From NCBI GenBank assembly GCA_032207245.1, contig CM063508.1, forward strand, positions 91,444,190 through 91,508,189: 64,000 bases of DNA, given 5' to 3'. Of the stretch, positions 41,301 through 56,300 are shown in pieces; the stretch's first letter is position 1, and each line of letters opens with the position of its first letter. A model generated the notes under the pieces. It saw only the letters and a program-made list of their open reading frames with translations. It was not told the origin of the DNA and made no database searches. The DNA is from Pardosa pseudoannulata. Lineage: Eukaryota; Arthropoda; Arachnida; Araneae; Lycosidae. Made by a program: the position numbers and the translations under genes.

Positions 41301-44300
41301 TAAATCCCATATTAGAGATATATTTCATAGCTTATCAACTGTAATGGAATATACGCAATATACGCGATTCCAGAATACGATAAAGCAAGAATTACTTTGG
41401 AAGACACCGAAGACCATGTGTTATAAATTGAAACGGAGTGCTTTCCACTTCTAATTACTGGAATTGAACGTGTTAAAATACGGGATTCTCTACGTTGTAT
41501 GTAGATTGTACTTAGTTAGTTTTGCTCTTAAATTGATAAAAAAAAAAAAACAGCAATTACTTTCTGTTGACCAACAGGTTCTTCTTCCCACACCCATCGA
41601 GCAGAATCGTTGCTGAAGAACAAGTTAAATTCTTTGACTATAGTCTTTTTCTGGGCACCGTTCAATCCTTGAAGAATTATTCCTGTTACCACTGTCATAT
41701 TTTGAAGATCTACCTAAAAGAAATATAAAGGGAAAATAATAGCATGAGAGGTAAAATTAAAACCATTTAAATGTAAACAAATATACAGTTGCAAATACAA
41801 AGTTGGTGTTCATTTTAATAATAAAGCTTGGGGTCGTCCACAGAAGATGTCCCACTTGGTGAGGAGAGGTGGGGGTGGGTCGTGAAATTGAGACAGTTTT
41901 TGACAGGGGGAGGGAGTAACCATAAGTGTGACATCACTGGGTTAAAATCATGTGGTTAAAATAAATATGTTTAAAATTAGCAGTAAAAATTTTGAAGTTA
42001 TTTTAAAATTATCAAAATTTGAAGTTATTTTCTTAAATGGATCGAAAACACCTTTCATCTGATTTTTTATTTCACTTAGATTCCTTTCTTTCGGAAAAAA
42101 AGAATCAGACAAGTTTTGAGAATATGATAAACTGAAATTCTTTATTTTGATGAAACCGCCCCCTCCGGTAGCCACACCCTTGAGAAAGATAATTTAGATA
42201 GCACTTTATTTAAGAATTAAGATATTTAGATTTAAAGCAAAATTATTAAATTCTATTTAAAACTCCAAAGTACTACTTTTTTAATTGCTCTTTTATATTA
42301 ATATTTTATTGATACTGCATGTAATGTTTTTGTTGTGAATCGTTACTTTTATATTGTACAAAATAAGGACACAAATCATTATTGTTGTTGTATCTAGAGG
42401 TGTCATTAAAACACATAGTTAAATTTTTAAAATAAAACTTGAAATGTTATCTGTAATGGAGTACTTTGTTTCTGCACTGCAAGTATATGTTTACGCAATG
42501 CTGCCTGAAATGTGACAAAGATTAGGGGAGGAGATGAGACATATGTTGAAGTGTGTCACTTTGTGACAAAAGGGGGGGGGAGGGTAGTCCAAAATATCTA
42601 ACAAATATGTGACATCTTTTATGGACAGACCCCATTCTGATAATACAGAATTTTCCTGATTAATTAAAAAAAAGTATTTTTTTCATGTACGGTGAAGATT
42701 TTTAAATTTGAAAAATGCCATTAAAATATTTCAAAAAAATATACATTTTATTTTCAATTTTACAGTGTTATTTAATGACAAATAAAGCTGATATATAAAA
42801 AGATAAAAGTATTTGATATATAATGATAAAAGATTTTGAAATTTGTATAATAGTTTAAATCATAATTATTTCCAAATACCTGTGGCTACGCCTCCATGGG
42901 TTTTCCGATCGATTATTTTCACACTCAAAACAACTCAACTTTTTTCACGTTTTTGGTTTTATAAAAGAATAAGGTTTTTTGTTGTTTTTCGATTGCATGC
43001 GTTTCGTCAGTGAAATTGTTGTCACCATTTTAATGCTGGATTGTGGTTTTCTTCATATGTTTGTTTTCGTTATATACGTGAATTAATATTTATAAAGTTG
43101 CACAACCACTTCACACCCATTCATCATATTTTGAATTGTCTTTGATGTTGCTCATTTTTATTTGTTTAAAGTGCAGAAGTTCTCACAAAAGAACTGACAT
43201 GTTGTTTGTTTAGAAATTCTATACTGAATATACAGAAAGTTAAAATATTCACATTACCAAATAGTGTGTTTAACTTCCATATCACTACTATTTTATTTAT
43301 TTAAATAAGACATAATCTATTTAAATATTACAAAAGTTTAGACCTACAATCAGCAATGTCATAGCCTCTGGCAGTTTTTATTTTCAGTCCTTCTGAGTTC
43401 GACAGAAGAACACTTTATAGGGTGTATTGTATGGCTTCAACTGAGTAATTTGACTTATAGAGTGAAAGTCCTTAGTTTAATAGGAAATGTAAGATAACGT
43501 TTCCATCATGCAAGATCGTTTGAAATAAAGAGTAGATAAAAGTTATTCCTAATTTTTATTTCATTGACAGTTTAATACTTTTGTATTCCATTACTGATAA
43601 CTTTAAATAGTGTTTAAGTTTTTGTAATTTTATAACACTAGGAAGCCTTCACATCACAGTCTGTGTTTTGGTTTGTCCCGGAAATAGGAACAGAGGTGTG
43701 AGAAAGTCCAAGAGAACAACAAGGAGAGATAGGTGGGGGATGAGAAATAGATAAGCACCTGGAAGGTCCAGAGAGAAGTATGCTGTTAAAAAGTGTAATG
43801 TAAATATTGTACACATACCTATGTCGTATTAAATGTTATAAATTGAAAAATGCTAAGTTACAGTAGTGTATTCTTACTTGCTGCTTTTTCAAGATTTTCA
43901 TTCGTAGGCATGTGACGCATATCTGTTTTGTTTTTGAAGGTTGCTGTTATTGTTATATTAAGGAATCATTATATTTCATTGTCGACTATAAAATTTTAAA
44001 AGTATTTTTAAGAGACTTGAAATTTGTACGATACTGCCCGTGCTCCCTCTAGCCTATTCACAAATGCCTATTTTTAAATATACTCACTAAAAATTGAGCT
44101 TAGAATTGCCAAGTAGATATGCAGCTAAGCTAAGATACTATTCAAATAGTGCTTTGGATTAGATTTCTTGGCTAATATTATATTATATATCATATAAAAT
44201 TATTATAAAAAAGTGGACAAATAACAAAGAGTGACAAGCTTAGTGCAAGTTTTCAATTTTCATTACCCTTAATATTTTTTTAAATTTTTGATAACATCAC

Positions 44301-47300
44301 ATCTCTAAAATATAATGATTACTAATTTATGCTATTTATCAGCTAAGTACCAATTAGTGATTGACATCGGTATGTACTATCAAGTCTTAGAATTTTATGC
44401 ACAATAAAGTTCTACAAACTTACTTCTTGTGAAATGATATAATTTTCAGTGTATGTTTGCATATTTTTCCCTATGAAATACCTCCAGTACCTTCCAGTAA
44501 ATGGGTCACCAACGAGGACCATCTACCTTAAAATAAAGGTTTAGTGTGTTTGGTGTTTAATATTTTAATATTGCATTATAGTAAATACAGTAAAATCTCA
44601 ATGTAACACATACAAATACAAAACAGACAAAATAACACTGGTTACAAATGGTAATAATCATTTTTAAGCTAAGATGATAATAATTACAAGATAAATGCAT
44701 ATAAATAATACAAAATCGCAGTAATAGTGAAAGCTATATATTCAGAATCAGCCTTGTTACGGGGCCTGCAGATTTCTCTGAATTTTCCATACAACCGAAT
44801 TGTTTATGGATGAGATATTTTGTTACAAATTAGCGTCACCAGACACCCTTAGGTCTGGTCTTCGCTTGAAATAACCGTAGTGAGGGAGCACAAATAGGTA
44901 GTGGTCGGGCAAACCCGGCAAATGGGTTAGCAGAAATCGTCCTGTCGTCACAGTATTAAATAAAAGTTTTCGCTTTATACATTATTTTATTCGGTCTAAG
45001 ACGGCCAAATAACAAGTGCCCACAGGGGGCACAAAACATAACAGACCCTGAGGGTAACGTTTATTAAATAAAGCTGAATCTTTTGAGGTGTGTGATTCCT
45101 CTTAAAATACAAACAGTAGATAATTATTTTTATGTATATTTTCGTCTCATTACGTACCGTGAATTCTTTTAAGGAGTCGTTAAAACCAGCACACCAACCG
45201 TGGTTTGCATTTAATCGGCCATTGGTGTAATAGTAACTATCCCAATCGTCACTTGAAGACGCACTAATTTGGTCGTCGAATATTTCTTCGGATGCCATGC
45301 CAAGTGGTTGCCCACATGATTCTGAAAAGAAAAAATATTAGTTATTGTGTAAGTGATTCATACTAAATATGCATTTTTTTCAATTAAGGTAATAAAGGAA
45401 TTTTAAAATGGCAGAATTCGATTAAATATATGATTTATCACTGAAAACAAGCGAAGAGTGAACTACATAATGAAATGAAATGTTTTGAATCGCAGATATT
45501 ATATACTTATTAACCCTTTGCACTCGAGGGCTCCGGAGCAGAGCCATTTAAAATTTGTTTTCCAACTCGAGGGCTCCGCTATGGGGATAATGCAAATAAT
45601 TTTCAGTTTCTAACGTAAGAACATAAACAAACTGTAAAAACTAATTAATTTGCATTGTTACCCTAGTGGAGCTCTCGAGTTTGAAGACAAATTTTAAATG
45701 ACTCAGCTCCGGAGCCCCTGAGTGCAAAGGGCTAATAATCGTTTGTGAGCCACAGTAGCTCAGTCAGCAAATGCAAAGCTCTTGTAACTGGAGAGTTGCG
45801 GCTTCGAAGTCCGAGTCATCCTAAGATCCGCCGTGTTCGTTAAAGATGACTGGGGCACGTAAAATATGTTCGCTATCACAAGTCCTTCCAGTTCTGAATC
45901 AATACCTCTGGGGGTGGCAGGCCTAACCTGTGGGTCTTCTACGTGGTTCTTGCTTCAAAATTATGTAGGACCCATTTGAGCACAAGTCGTTCTTTCACCC
46001 TAGTGGTGCTTGTTAAAAACGAAAGGCTCAACCCATTGTCTTAATACGAGTAGCCACTGGCTCTATCTTGCTTGGTTTGACCAAGTGGCATAAGACAACA
46101 ACAATAATCATTTGTGAGAATTTGTGACATTTAATTGATTGTTTATTGTAATTTAGGATATATTAGATACTGCAAGAACGTAAGACTATAAATAACTTTA
46201 AATTATTGGATATAATAAGCTGAGTTCGGAACCTTATAATAGGTAATTAATAATAAACTAACTGAAAGATTGCCGAATAGTAGAGAGCTGCTCTATGGTA
46301 CCAGAGTTTACGGAATCGAATCCCGCTGCTTGCATGAATGTTTGTAGACATTCAGAATTGGCTACAAGCAGTAGCTCTCGGTCTCATTAACCTTTGTGAG
46401 CCTAACAGAAGACCGTAGCTCTCCAAACCAAATCTAACATTAAAATAGATAACATTTATGATTTTAATATTACTTACTTATTCCAATTACACGTATTATG
46501 CGATTATTAACGATTCTTTGAGAAAATTTATGACATTTAATTAACATTTTACAGTAGTTTATGGCATATTAAATAATTCAAGAATGTAATACTACAAATT
46601 AACTTTTGTACTCTTCATTTAGTTAAGTTCGAAATCACTTTATTGGTAAATAGCACTAAAACCAATAATATCTAATTCATTTCTTTAATATATGACAAGT
46701 CTTTAAAAATTTATTGTTAATGTGGCCATACATTTAAATATTTAAATTGGATATAGAGCTGCTGCAAGGTACTCTCATACATTTACGTCACCATTTTCAA
46801 GGTAGCAATAAATGTACAAAACAACTTTAAGAAAAGTACAATTAAAAAAATTAACACAGAACATTGATTCGCAGCTTCTGACCAGCTGTATTATCTGTTC
46901 GGTCTTGAGTTCCGTAATTAGCCGGCCACTAGATGGCGCTCTATATGCTATATTTATATTAATTCTGATGTGTTTTGTGTGTGCTCGTGAAATAAAACCT
47001 GTGTTATGGAAATCTTTAAAGTCATTTTTTTCATTTTTACTACTTTTAATACCAAAATTTAGTGCTAAATCATCTCAATGTTTACTTCAAACCAGGACAA
47101 AACGGTAAGTCATTTTTTTAATTTTATTTCCCATGGTTGATCTACATTTTCGTTTTCGGTTTTAATTGTAACCAGTCCTTGCTAGATTAGTTTGGTTTTT
47201 AAAACTAAGATAATCTTATACATTATCAATGTGAGCTAACTCTATGGATGTGATAGCAGACTAAGCTGCCTATATTATTAATTCAAGCAAAGTGGCTAAA

Positions 47301-50300
47301 AAGAGACATAACTGCTTAATCTGTTTTTTTTTCTGATACTGTGTTCATTTGGATTCATGATTCAGCTTTTCCGTTATCCTTATTTATTTATTTTTTTAAT
47401 TTCTGCCTTGATTTTGATTTGTTTCGCTTTATTTTTATACTTAAATTACAGTCACATAAAATTCTTACATGAATTCATGTATATATTAGGAAAGTTTAAT
47501 GCTAGTTTTCTCAGATATATACTTAACAGAAGAAACATGTTATACAATTACCTGTTCCATAGACTTTCATTTCGCAGAACTGAAGACTGTCAAACCTGTT
47601 GTACACTTGCACAGTGACATACTGGCCGTATATTGGTTGCGAACAGTTCACCTTCAAGACTGTGAACTCCGGGTTCGTCACGGGATAAACAGCACAAGTG
47701 TACGCATTACTGAATTTTCCGACTTCAGTGTGTGGTATTCCATAAGACAAGTCATCGTAGTAACGACTAAATGTTTCCACCAGCCCACTCTCGTCGACCG
47801 TGACTCGAAATCCTCGAAGACTTTGAGCTTAAATAGATAATATATATAAGATAAAGGATAACATATTCATAGCATAATGTTGTTTTATACTATTGGGTTG
47901 TTCGGAAAGTAATTTCGTTTTGTTTTGTGGAAATGAAAGACAGTTTTCGTATAATAAACAAATACTTTATTAAATTATATATTGGCCGTTCTGGTTCAAC
48001 ACCTTTTGCCATCTTTCTGGTAGTAGCATAATTCCACGCTCATAAAATTTTTGGTCTTTGCTGGCAAAAAACTGATCGAGGTGGTTTTTGACCTCCTCAT
48101 TTGAGGTGCAGGTTTTACCGTCTAAAAATTTTTGGAATGACCGAAACAAATAATAATCCGATGGTGCCTGGTCTGGAGAATTTGGTGGGTGTGGTATTGT
48201 ATCCCATTTAAGCTGTAAAAGCTTTTGGTGAGTGACCAAACTTGTGTGAGGTTTCGCGTTGTCTTGGTGAAACAGTACACCTTTCCTGTTGATTAGTTCT
48301 GACCTTTTCTGTTGAAGTTCATCATTCATTTTGTCCAGCTGATGACAGTAGACTTCCGAATTAATCGTTGTGTTATCCGGTAAAAGCTTAAAAACAACGA
48401 TTCCTTTAAAATCCCACCAAACAGACAGCATCACCTTTTTTTTGGTGAATATCGACTTTGGAAATGGTTTGAGCCGGTCCATCTTTTTTACTCCATGACC
48501 TCTTGCGTTTGACGTTGTTGTATATAACCCATTTTTTGTCCCCAGTGATGATGTGCTTCAAAAACGGATCATTTTCGTGACGTTTGAGAAGCGAATCGCA
48601 GACGTCAATGCGGCGACACAGATTTCTCTCTGTGAGAATATAGGGAACCCATACATCGAGCTTCGAGGATAATACCAGGCCTCAAGTGGTCATAAACTGT
48701 TGAATTTGATAAATTTAACCTCAATCTGATCTCACGTGTTGTTATTCGCCGGTTCGCATCAACTAATGCCTTTATCGCGTCTTTATCAGCTTCCACCGGA
48801 CTTCCCGAACATGGTGCAGCTTCGACATCAAAATTGCCGGATCGAAATTTAGCGAACCAGTTCTGGCACTGGCGTACTGTCAACACACCTTCTCCATACA
48901 CATCGGTCAATTTTTTTCTGGCTTGAACAGCATTTTTACCCTTTCTTTAGTAAAACAGTAAAATATGTCGAAAATTCTGCTTATCGCTCTCCATATTTAA
49001 GAGGGTACCAACCAAAAACTACTGCGTAGAATTAATTGGAATTTTTCACACACAAGCCTTGCTATATGAGCTATCAAAGCATATAAAAATTATACGGCTT
49101 AAATGTGAAGTTGGGTGAAAAAAAATACAATTAAATCCTCTGAGGGAAAAAACGAAATTACTTTCCGAACAACCCAATAAGATTTATAGTTTAAATAAAT
49201 CCAAAACTTTCATCTTTCACTCAAGTAATGAAATCTAAAAGATTATTAATATCAAAATTTAAAGCCAACCACCAAATGCTGGGTATAATTTGAGCTCAAT
49301 TTTAAAATTTCCCTTTTATTTTAAATATGTTTCTAATAATTTTACACGTTATTCTTTAACAAATAATGGTTGCGCCCAGAAACCCCGTGTTAAATTTTTT
49401 TCTCTGCTTCTTAAAGACATATGAACAAATGATTTTATTTCCAATGATTTTAACTCTTCAAACTAATAACATGCAGGAATTACACTTAGTTGTATTTTCT
49501 TTTTTGAAATATATATCTTAAACTTACTTTAGGTAGAATTCGATATTTTTACGCTCATAACCCCAAATAAAAGTGCAGAGTTAGCAAGAAATATTTTCCC
49601 CACTTCTGAGGAGTCTAAAATGCGTTTTATTGGACCAAATGAGATGTAATTGGAACTATAGATAAATCAAATGATGCGCTTGATATTTATTACATAATAA
49701 TCTGTAGTACAAAAATTCACCTAAAAGTGGCGCTGTAACACATATGGTATTTATTAAGTCTCATTAAGTTAAGTTGAGCATTATTAGTTTCTTGTCTGCA
49801 CATCATGCCTACGTTGCAAGAAAAAAGGACAAGGTTTACCGTCAAATGCTAGCGTCTGTGCTATATCTGAACGACAGCATTTGGCGCCATGTTCTTGATA
49901 TTCCGGCAAACTCATTCCGGATAACTGTGGAAAATATGGTTCTGCAATTACAGCATACTGTTGAACATGATGGGGGCAAATTGAGCATTTTAAATACTTT
50001 TTTAAATAATATTTAGCATTTATAAGCACATTAAATGTGTTTATGGTTATCACAGCGCCATCTATAGGCGGATGTTTGTATTAAATTGTTTTATGTAATA
50101 AATGTAAAGTGCATCATTTGAATTATGTGTGTTTCAATTGTATCTCATTTGGACCAATTTAAGATACTCTAGAGTCCTCAGAAGTAGGGCACTAAATTTC
50201 TTTCTAACCCTGTACTCAAGCAAATAATAGTTGTGATTTACTTACACTATTGTTTAGCAATTAATCAGGCCATTTTAATGATAAATATTCATTGATATTC

Positions 50301-53300
50301 GAAAATAAATAAAATGTAGAACTTTCCCTCCCTACAAAGGGGAGGCTTTCGGAATTAAACCAACCCTGCCCTATTCCTTCCTTTAAATAATTTTAAAAAC
50401 TTTCCATATATATTTTAAATTTATGAGGTTCATAGATAACATCTACAAAAATGGATTTAAATACCAAAGAAATTTTAATCCTGAAAGTCAAAGGTCAAAT
50501 TCCTGTTGTATTATGTAACCAAGTCAAAAGTAAATCATTTAAAAAATACTTACATATATCATAATAACAGTACGACAGAGCTATCCCTTTTTCAAATCCA
50601 CTCTTATCTACTTTAGGGTGAGGTTGCTTATATTTAGGCATACCACCTACAGTATCTTCCTTGTTCCATGGTATCACTGGGGGGACATCCTCATTGAAAT
50701 GAAAAAATTGCTCTTTTTCAAACATACCATCCACCTTCTGGCATGATTTACCGTATCTGAATAAGTAGAAAGGTGCGTCATTTGGCAACTCGATTAGATT
50801 TTCTGCACTCCCATCGTCTCTACAGCAGAAGTAAATTGTAGTAGTTTGCCGTGTATAATTGCCCCTGGGAAAATATCCCCTTACTGTGCTATCGGATAGA
50901 ATATCTTTGGTATCAATCCAAGTTATATAACCACTTTTAAATCCTGTTGGGCAGCGTTCACCGTACTGAAATATGCAGTATTCTCCTGGAGGCCATAGTT
51001 TTGTATTTTTGAAATCTACGACAGTACGCACTTTCATACAAAAATGTTGGAGGACGCCACTTCTTTGTACTGCTCCTCCTGAAGATTTTCTTTGGAGACC
51101 ACCTGTAAAAAGAAAATCTCATTAATATGTGTAATAACAAATTACAGATAGTATGAGTGATATGTATAATAAATGATTTAAGAGGGCATCCTACCTTTCG
51201 AGCTGAAAAGTATTCATTAAGTGTTTGATTGAATATAAAATAAAAAGATCTACTCAATTTAGAATATATTTTTTCTAGATTATTGATAAGGATCTAACTC
51301 TGATGACTGAATATAAAATAAAGAGATCTACTCAATTTAGAATATATTTTTTCTAGATTATTGATAAGGATCTAACTCTGATGACTGAATATAAAATAAA
51401 GAGATCTACTCAATTTAGAATATATTTTTTCTAGATTATTGATAAGGATCTAACTCTGATGACTGAATATAAAATAAAGAGATCTACTCAATTTAGAATA
51501 TATTTTTTCTAGATTATTGATAAGGATCTAACTCTGATGACTGAATATAAAATAAAGAGATCTACACAATTTAGAATATATTTTTTCTAGATTATTGATA
51601 AGGATCTAACTCTGATGACTGAATATAAAATAAAGATATCTACTCAATATAGAATATATTTTTTCTAGGTTATTGATAAGGATCTAACTCTGATGACTGA
51701 ATATAAAATAAAGAGATCTACTCAATTTAGAATATATTTTTTCTAGATTATTGATAAGGATCTAACTCTGTTGATTGAATATAAAATAAAGAGATCTACT
51801 CAATTTAGAATATATTTTTTCTAGATTATTGATAAGGATCTAACTCTGATGACTGAATATAAAATATAGAGATCTACTCAATTTAGAATATATTTTTTCT
51901 AGATTACTGATAAGGATCTAACTCTGATGATTGAATATAAAATAAAGAGATCTACTCAATTTAGTATCAATGATATGTATAATAAATGATTTAAGAGGGC
52001 ATCCTACCTTTCTAGCTGAAAAGTATTCATTAAGTGTTTGATTGAATATAAAATAAAAAGATCTACTCAATTTAGAATATATTTTTTCTAGATTATTGAT
52101 AAGGATCTAACTCTGATGACTGAATATAAAATAAAGAGATCTACTCAATTTAGAATATATTTTTTCTAGATTATTGATAAGGATCTAACTCTGATGACTG
52201 AATATAAAATAAAGAGATCTACTCAATTTAGAATATATTTTTTCTAGATTATTGATAAGGATCTAACTCTGATGACTGAATATAAAATAAAGAGATCTAC
52301 TCAATTTAGAATATATTTTTTCTAGATTATTGATAAGGATCTAACTCTGATGACTGAATATAAAATAAAGAGATCTACTCAATTTAGAATATATTTTTTC
52401 TAGATTATTGATAAGGATCTAACTCTGATGACTGAATATAAAATAAAGAGATCTACTCAATTTAGAATATATTTTTTCTAGATTATTGATAAGGATCTAA
52501 CTCTGATGACTGAATATAAAATAAAGAGATCTACTCAATTTAGAATATAATTTTTCTATATTATTGATAAGGATCTAACTCTGATGACTGAATATAAAAT
52601 AAAGAGATCTACTCAATTTAGAATATATTTTTTCTAGATTATTGACAAGGATCTAACTCTGATGATTAAATATAAAATAAAGATATCTACTCAATTTAGA
52701 ATATATTTTTCTAGATTATTGATAAGGATCTAACTCTGATGACTGAATATAAAAATAAAGAGATCTACTCAATTTAGAATATATTTTTCTATTATTGATA
52801 AGGATCTAACTCTGATGACTGAATATAAAATAAAGAGATCTACTCAATTTTAGAATATAATTTTCTAGATTGATAAGGATCTAACTATGATGATTGAATA
52901 TAAAATAAAGAGATCTACTCAATTTAGAATATATTTTTTTTCTAGATTATTGATAAGGATATAACTCTAATGACTGAATATAAAATAAAGAGATCTACTC
53001 AATTTAGAATATAGTTTTTTTCTAGATTATTGATAAGGATCTAACTCTGATGACTGAATATAAAATAAAGAGATCTACTCAGTTTAGAATATATTTTTTT
53101 CTAGATTATTGATAAGAATCTAACTCTGATGACTGAATATAAAATAAAGAGATCTACTCAATTTAGAATATATTTTTTCTAGATTATTGATAAAGATCTA
53201 AACTCTGATGACTGAATATAAAATAAAGAGATGTACTCAATTTAGAATATATTTTTTCTAGATTATTGATAAGGATCTAACTCTGATGACTGAATATAAA

Positions 53301-56300
53301 AATAAAGAGATCTACTCAATTTAGAATATATTTTTTCTAGATTATTGATAAAAGATCTAACTCTGATGACTGAATATAAAATAAAGATATCTACTCAATT
53401 TAGAATATATTTTTTCTAGCTTATTGATAAGGATCTAACTCTGATGACTGAATATAAAATAAAAGAGATCTACTCAATTTAGAATATATTTTTCTAGATT
53501 GTTGATAAGGATCTAACTCTGATGACTGAATATAAAATAAAGAGATCTACTCAATTTAGAATATATTTTTTTTCTATATTATTGATAAGGATCTAACTCT
53601 GATGACTGAATATAAAATAAAGAGATCTACTCAATTTAGAATATAATTTTTCTAGATTGATAAGGATCTAACTATGATGATTGAATATAAAATAAAGAGA
53701 TCTACTCAATTTAGAATATATTTTTTCTAGATTATTGATAAGGATATAACTCTAATGACTGAATATAAAATAAAGAGATCTACTCAATTTAGAACATATT
53801 TTTTCTAGATTATTGATAAGGATCCAACTCTGATGACTGAATATAAAATAAAGAGATCTACTCAGTTTAGAATATATTTTTTTCTAGATTATTGATAAGG
53901 ATCTAACTCTGATGATTGAATATAAAATAAAGAGATCTACTCAATTTAGAATATATATTTTCTAGATTATTGATAAGAAATCTAACTCTGATGATTAAAT
54001 ATATAAATAAAGAGATCTACTCAATTTAGAATATATTTTTTCTAGATTATTGAATAAGGATCTAACTCTGATGACTGAATATAAAATAAAGAGATCTACT
54101 CAATTTAGAATATATTTTTTCTAGATTATTGATAAGGATCTAACTCTGATGACTGAATATAAAATAAAGAGATCTACTCAATTTAGAATATATTTTTTTC
54201 TAGATTATTTATAAGGTTCTAACTCTGATGACTGAATATAAAAATAAAGAGATCTACTCAATTTAGAATATATTTTTTCTCGATTATTGATAAGGATCTA
54301 ACTCTGTTGATTGAATATAAAATAAAGAGATCTACTCAATTTAGAATATATTTTTATCTAGATTATTGATAAGGATCTAACTCTGATGACTGAATATAAA
54401 ATAAAGAGATCTACTCAATTTAGAATATATTTTTTTCTAGATTATTTATAAGGTTCTAACTCTGATGACTGAATATAAAATAAAGAGATCTACTCAATTT
54501 AGAATATATTTTTTCTAGATTATTGATAAGGATCTAACTCTGATGACTGAATATAAAATAAAAGATATCTACTCAATTTTAGATATATTTTTTCTAGATT
54601 ATTGATAAGGATCTAACTCTGATGACTGAATATAAATAAAGAGATCTACTCAATTTAGAATATATTTTTTCTATATTATTGATAAGGATCTAACTCTGAT
54701 GACTGAATATAAAATAAAGAGATCTACTCAATTTTAGAATATATTTTCTAGATTGATAAGGATCTAACTATGATGATTGAATATAAAATAAAGAGATCTA
54801 CTCAATTTAGAATATATTTTTTTCTAGATTATTGATAAGGATATAACTCTAAATGACTGAATATAAAATAAAGAGATCTACTCAATTTAGAATATAGTTT
54901 TTCTAGATTTATTGATAAGGATCTAACTCTGATGACTGAATATAAAATAAAGAGATCTACTCAGTTTAGAATATATATTTTTTCTAGATTATTGATAAGA
55001 ATCTAACTCTGATGACTGAATATAAAATAAAGAGATCTACTCAATTTAGAATATATTTTTTCTAGATTATTGATAAGATCTAACTCTGATGACTGAATAT
55101 AAAATAAAGAGATGTACTCAATTTAGAATATATTTTTTCTAGGATTATTGATAAGGATCTAACTCTGATGAGCTGAATATAAAATAAAGAGATCTACTCA
55201 ATTTAGAATATATTTTTTTCTAGATTATTGATAAAAGATCTAACTCTGATGACTGAAATAAAAATAAAGATATCTACTCAATTTAGAATATATTTTTTCT
55301 AGCTTATTGATAAGGATCTAACTCTGATGACTGAATATAAAATAAAGAGATCTACTCAATTTAGAATATATTTTTTCTAGATTGTTGATAAGGATCTAAC
55401 TCTGATGACTGAATATAAAATAAAGAGATCTACTCAATTTAGAATATATTTTTTCTATATTATTGATAAGGATCTAACTCTGATGACTGAATATAAAATA
55501 AAGAGATCTACTCAATTTAGAATATAATTTTCTAGATTGATAAGGATCTAACTATGATGATTGAATATAAAATAAAGAGATCTACTCAATTTAGAATATA
55601 TTTTTTCTAGATTATTGATAAGGATATAACTCTAATGACTGAATATAAAATAAAGAGATCTACTCAATTTAGAATATATTTTTTTCTAGATATTGATAAG
55701 GATCTAACTCTGATGACTGAATATAAAATAAAGAGATCTACTCAGTTTAGAATATATTTTTTCTAGATTATTGATAAGGATCTAACTCTGATGATTGAAT
55801 AATAAAATAAAGAGATCTACTCAATTTTAGAATATATATTTTCTAGATTATTGATAAGAATCTAACTCTGATGATTAAATATAAAATAAAGAGATCTACT
55901 CAATTTAGAATATATTTTTTTCTAGATTATTAATAAGGGTCTAAACTCTGATGACTGAATATAAAATAAAGAGATCTAGTCAATTTAGAATATATTTTTT
56001 CTAGATTATTGACAAGGATCTAACTCTGATGAACTGAATATAAAATAAGAGATCTACTCAATTTAGAATATAATTTTTTCTAGATTATTGATAAGGATCT
56101 AACTCTGATGACTGAATATAAAATAAAGAGATCTACTCAATTTAGAATATATTTTTTATTAGATTATTGATAAGGATCTAACTCTGTTGATTGAATATAA
56201 AAATAAAGAGATCTACTCAATTTAGGATATATTTTTTCTAGATTATTGATAAGGATCTAACTCTGATGACTGAATATAAAATAAAGAGATCTACTCAATT

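Noticed and set aside
47970..48910. A functional transposase gene
   Set aside because: The mariner frame has an early stop and a frameshift, so it is recorded as a pseudogene.
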